In this document: positions 20,240 to 20,240 of the stretch, in pieces
Position numbering within the stretch: position 1 is the stretch's first letter
Layout of the letters: each line of letters begins with the position of its first letter
Source of the DNA: Dimargaris cristalligena
Taxonomy: Eukaryota; Kickxellomycota; Dimargaritomycetes; Dimargaritales; Dimargaritaceae
Reading direction: 5' to 3'
Length of the DNA stretch: 20,240 bases
NCBI GenBank assembly: GCA_027576995.1
Contig: JANBQC010000373.1
Span: 7,780 to 28,019, forward strand
Translations under genes and position numbers: made by a program
Notes under the pieces: model-generated
Databases searched by the model: none
Told to the model about the DNA's origin: nothing
What the model saw: only the letters and a program-made list of their open reading frames with translations

Positions 20240-20240
20240 G

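Overview
The window looks like nuclear DNA of a filamentous or early-diverging fungus. There are four well-supported protein genes: a prenylcysteine oxidase-like flavoprotein split by three spliceosomal introns, a large T5orf172-type GIY-YIG protein of the fungal Mug113 kind, a signal-bearing protein of unknown family, and a trypsin-like serine protease with a GPI-type tail. Genes are monocistronic, separated by 0.5 to 2.7 kb, with pyrimidine-rich DNA upstream of several starts and AATAAA-type sites downstream. There are no bacterial operon features, and no tRNA, rRNA, CRISPR array or insertion sequence was seen. The widely spaced genes, low-complexity tracts and unusually long introns (256, 289 and 256 nt) would fit an early-diverging lineage, but no lineage can be fixed by eye.

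Layout. 1-978 (+): 3' part of an unrecognised, probably nuclear protein that runs off the left edge. 2213-4618 (+): prenylcysteine oxidase homologue in four exons, 534 residues when spliced. 7361-9427 (+): intronless 688-residue protein with two Cys3His modules and a GIY-YIG fold interrupted by a low-complexity insert. 10358-10674 (+): a doubtful small gene whose frame is broken. 12331-12984 (+): a 217-residue ORF carrying a clear, gap-free copy of the second Cys3His module of the 7361 gene but no nuclease domain. 15095-16096 (+): a signal-bearing protein of unknown family. 17238-17531 (+): a small Ser/Pro-rich ORF with a Cys-rich tail, convergent with the protease gene at 17988-19103 (-). 19817-20239 (-): a doubtful open frame that leaves the right edge.

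The genes do not form one pathway. Two local relationships matter. The GIY-YIG gene and the ORF 2.9 kb downstream on the same strand share the Cys3His module, which suggests local duplication followed by loss of, or failure to copy, the catalytic part. The right third holds two proteins predicted to enter the secretory route (15095 and the protease), which could be expected in a surface- or host-interacting fungus but is not shown by the sequence. The most original observation is the orphan Cys3His module. I see no complete new multi-gene system here.
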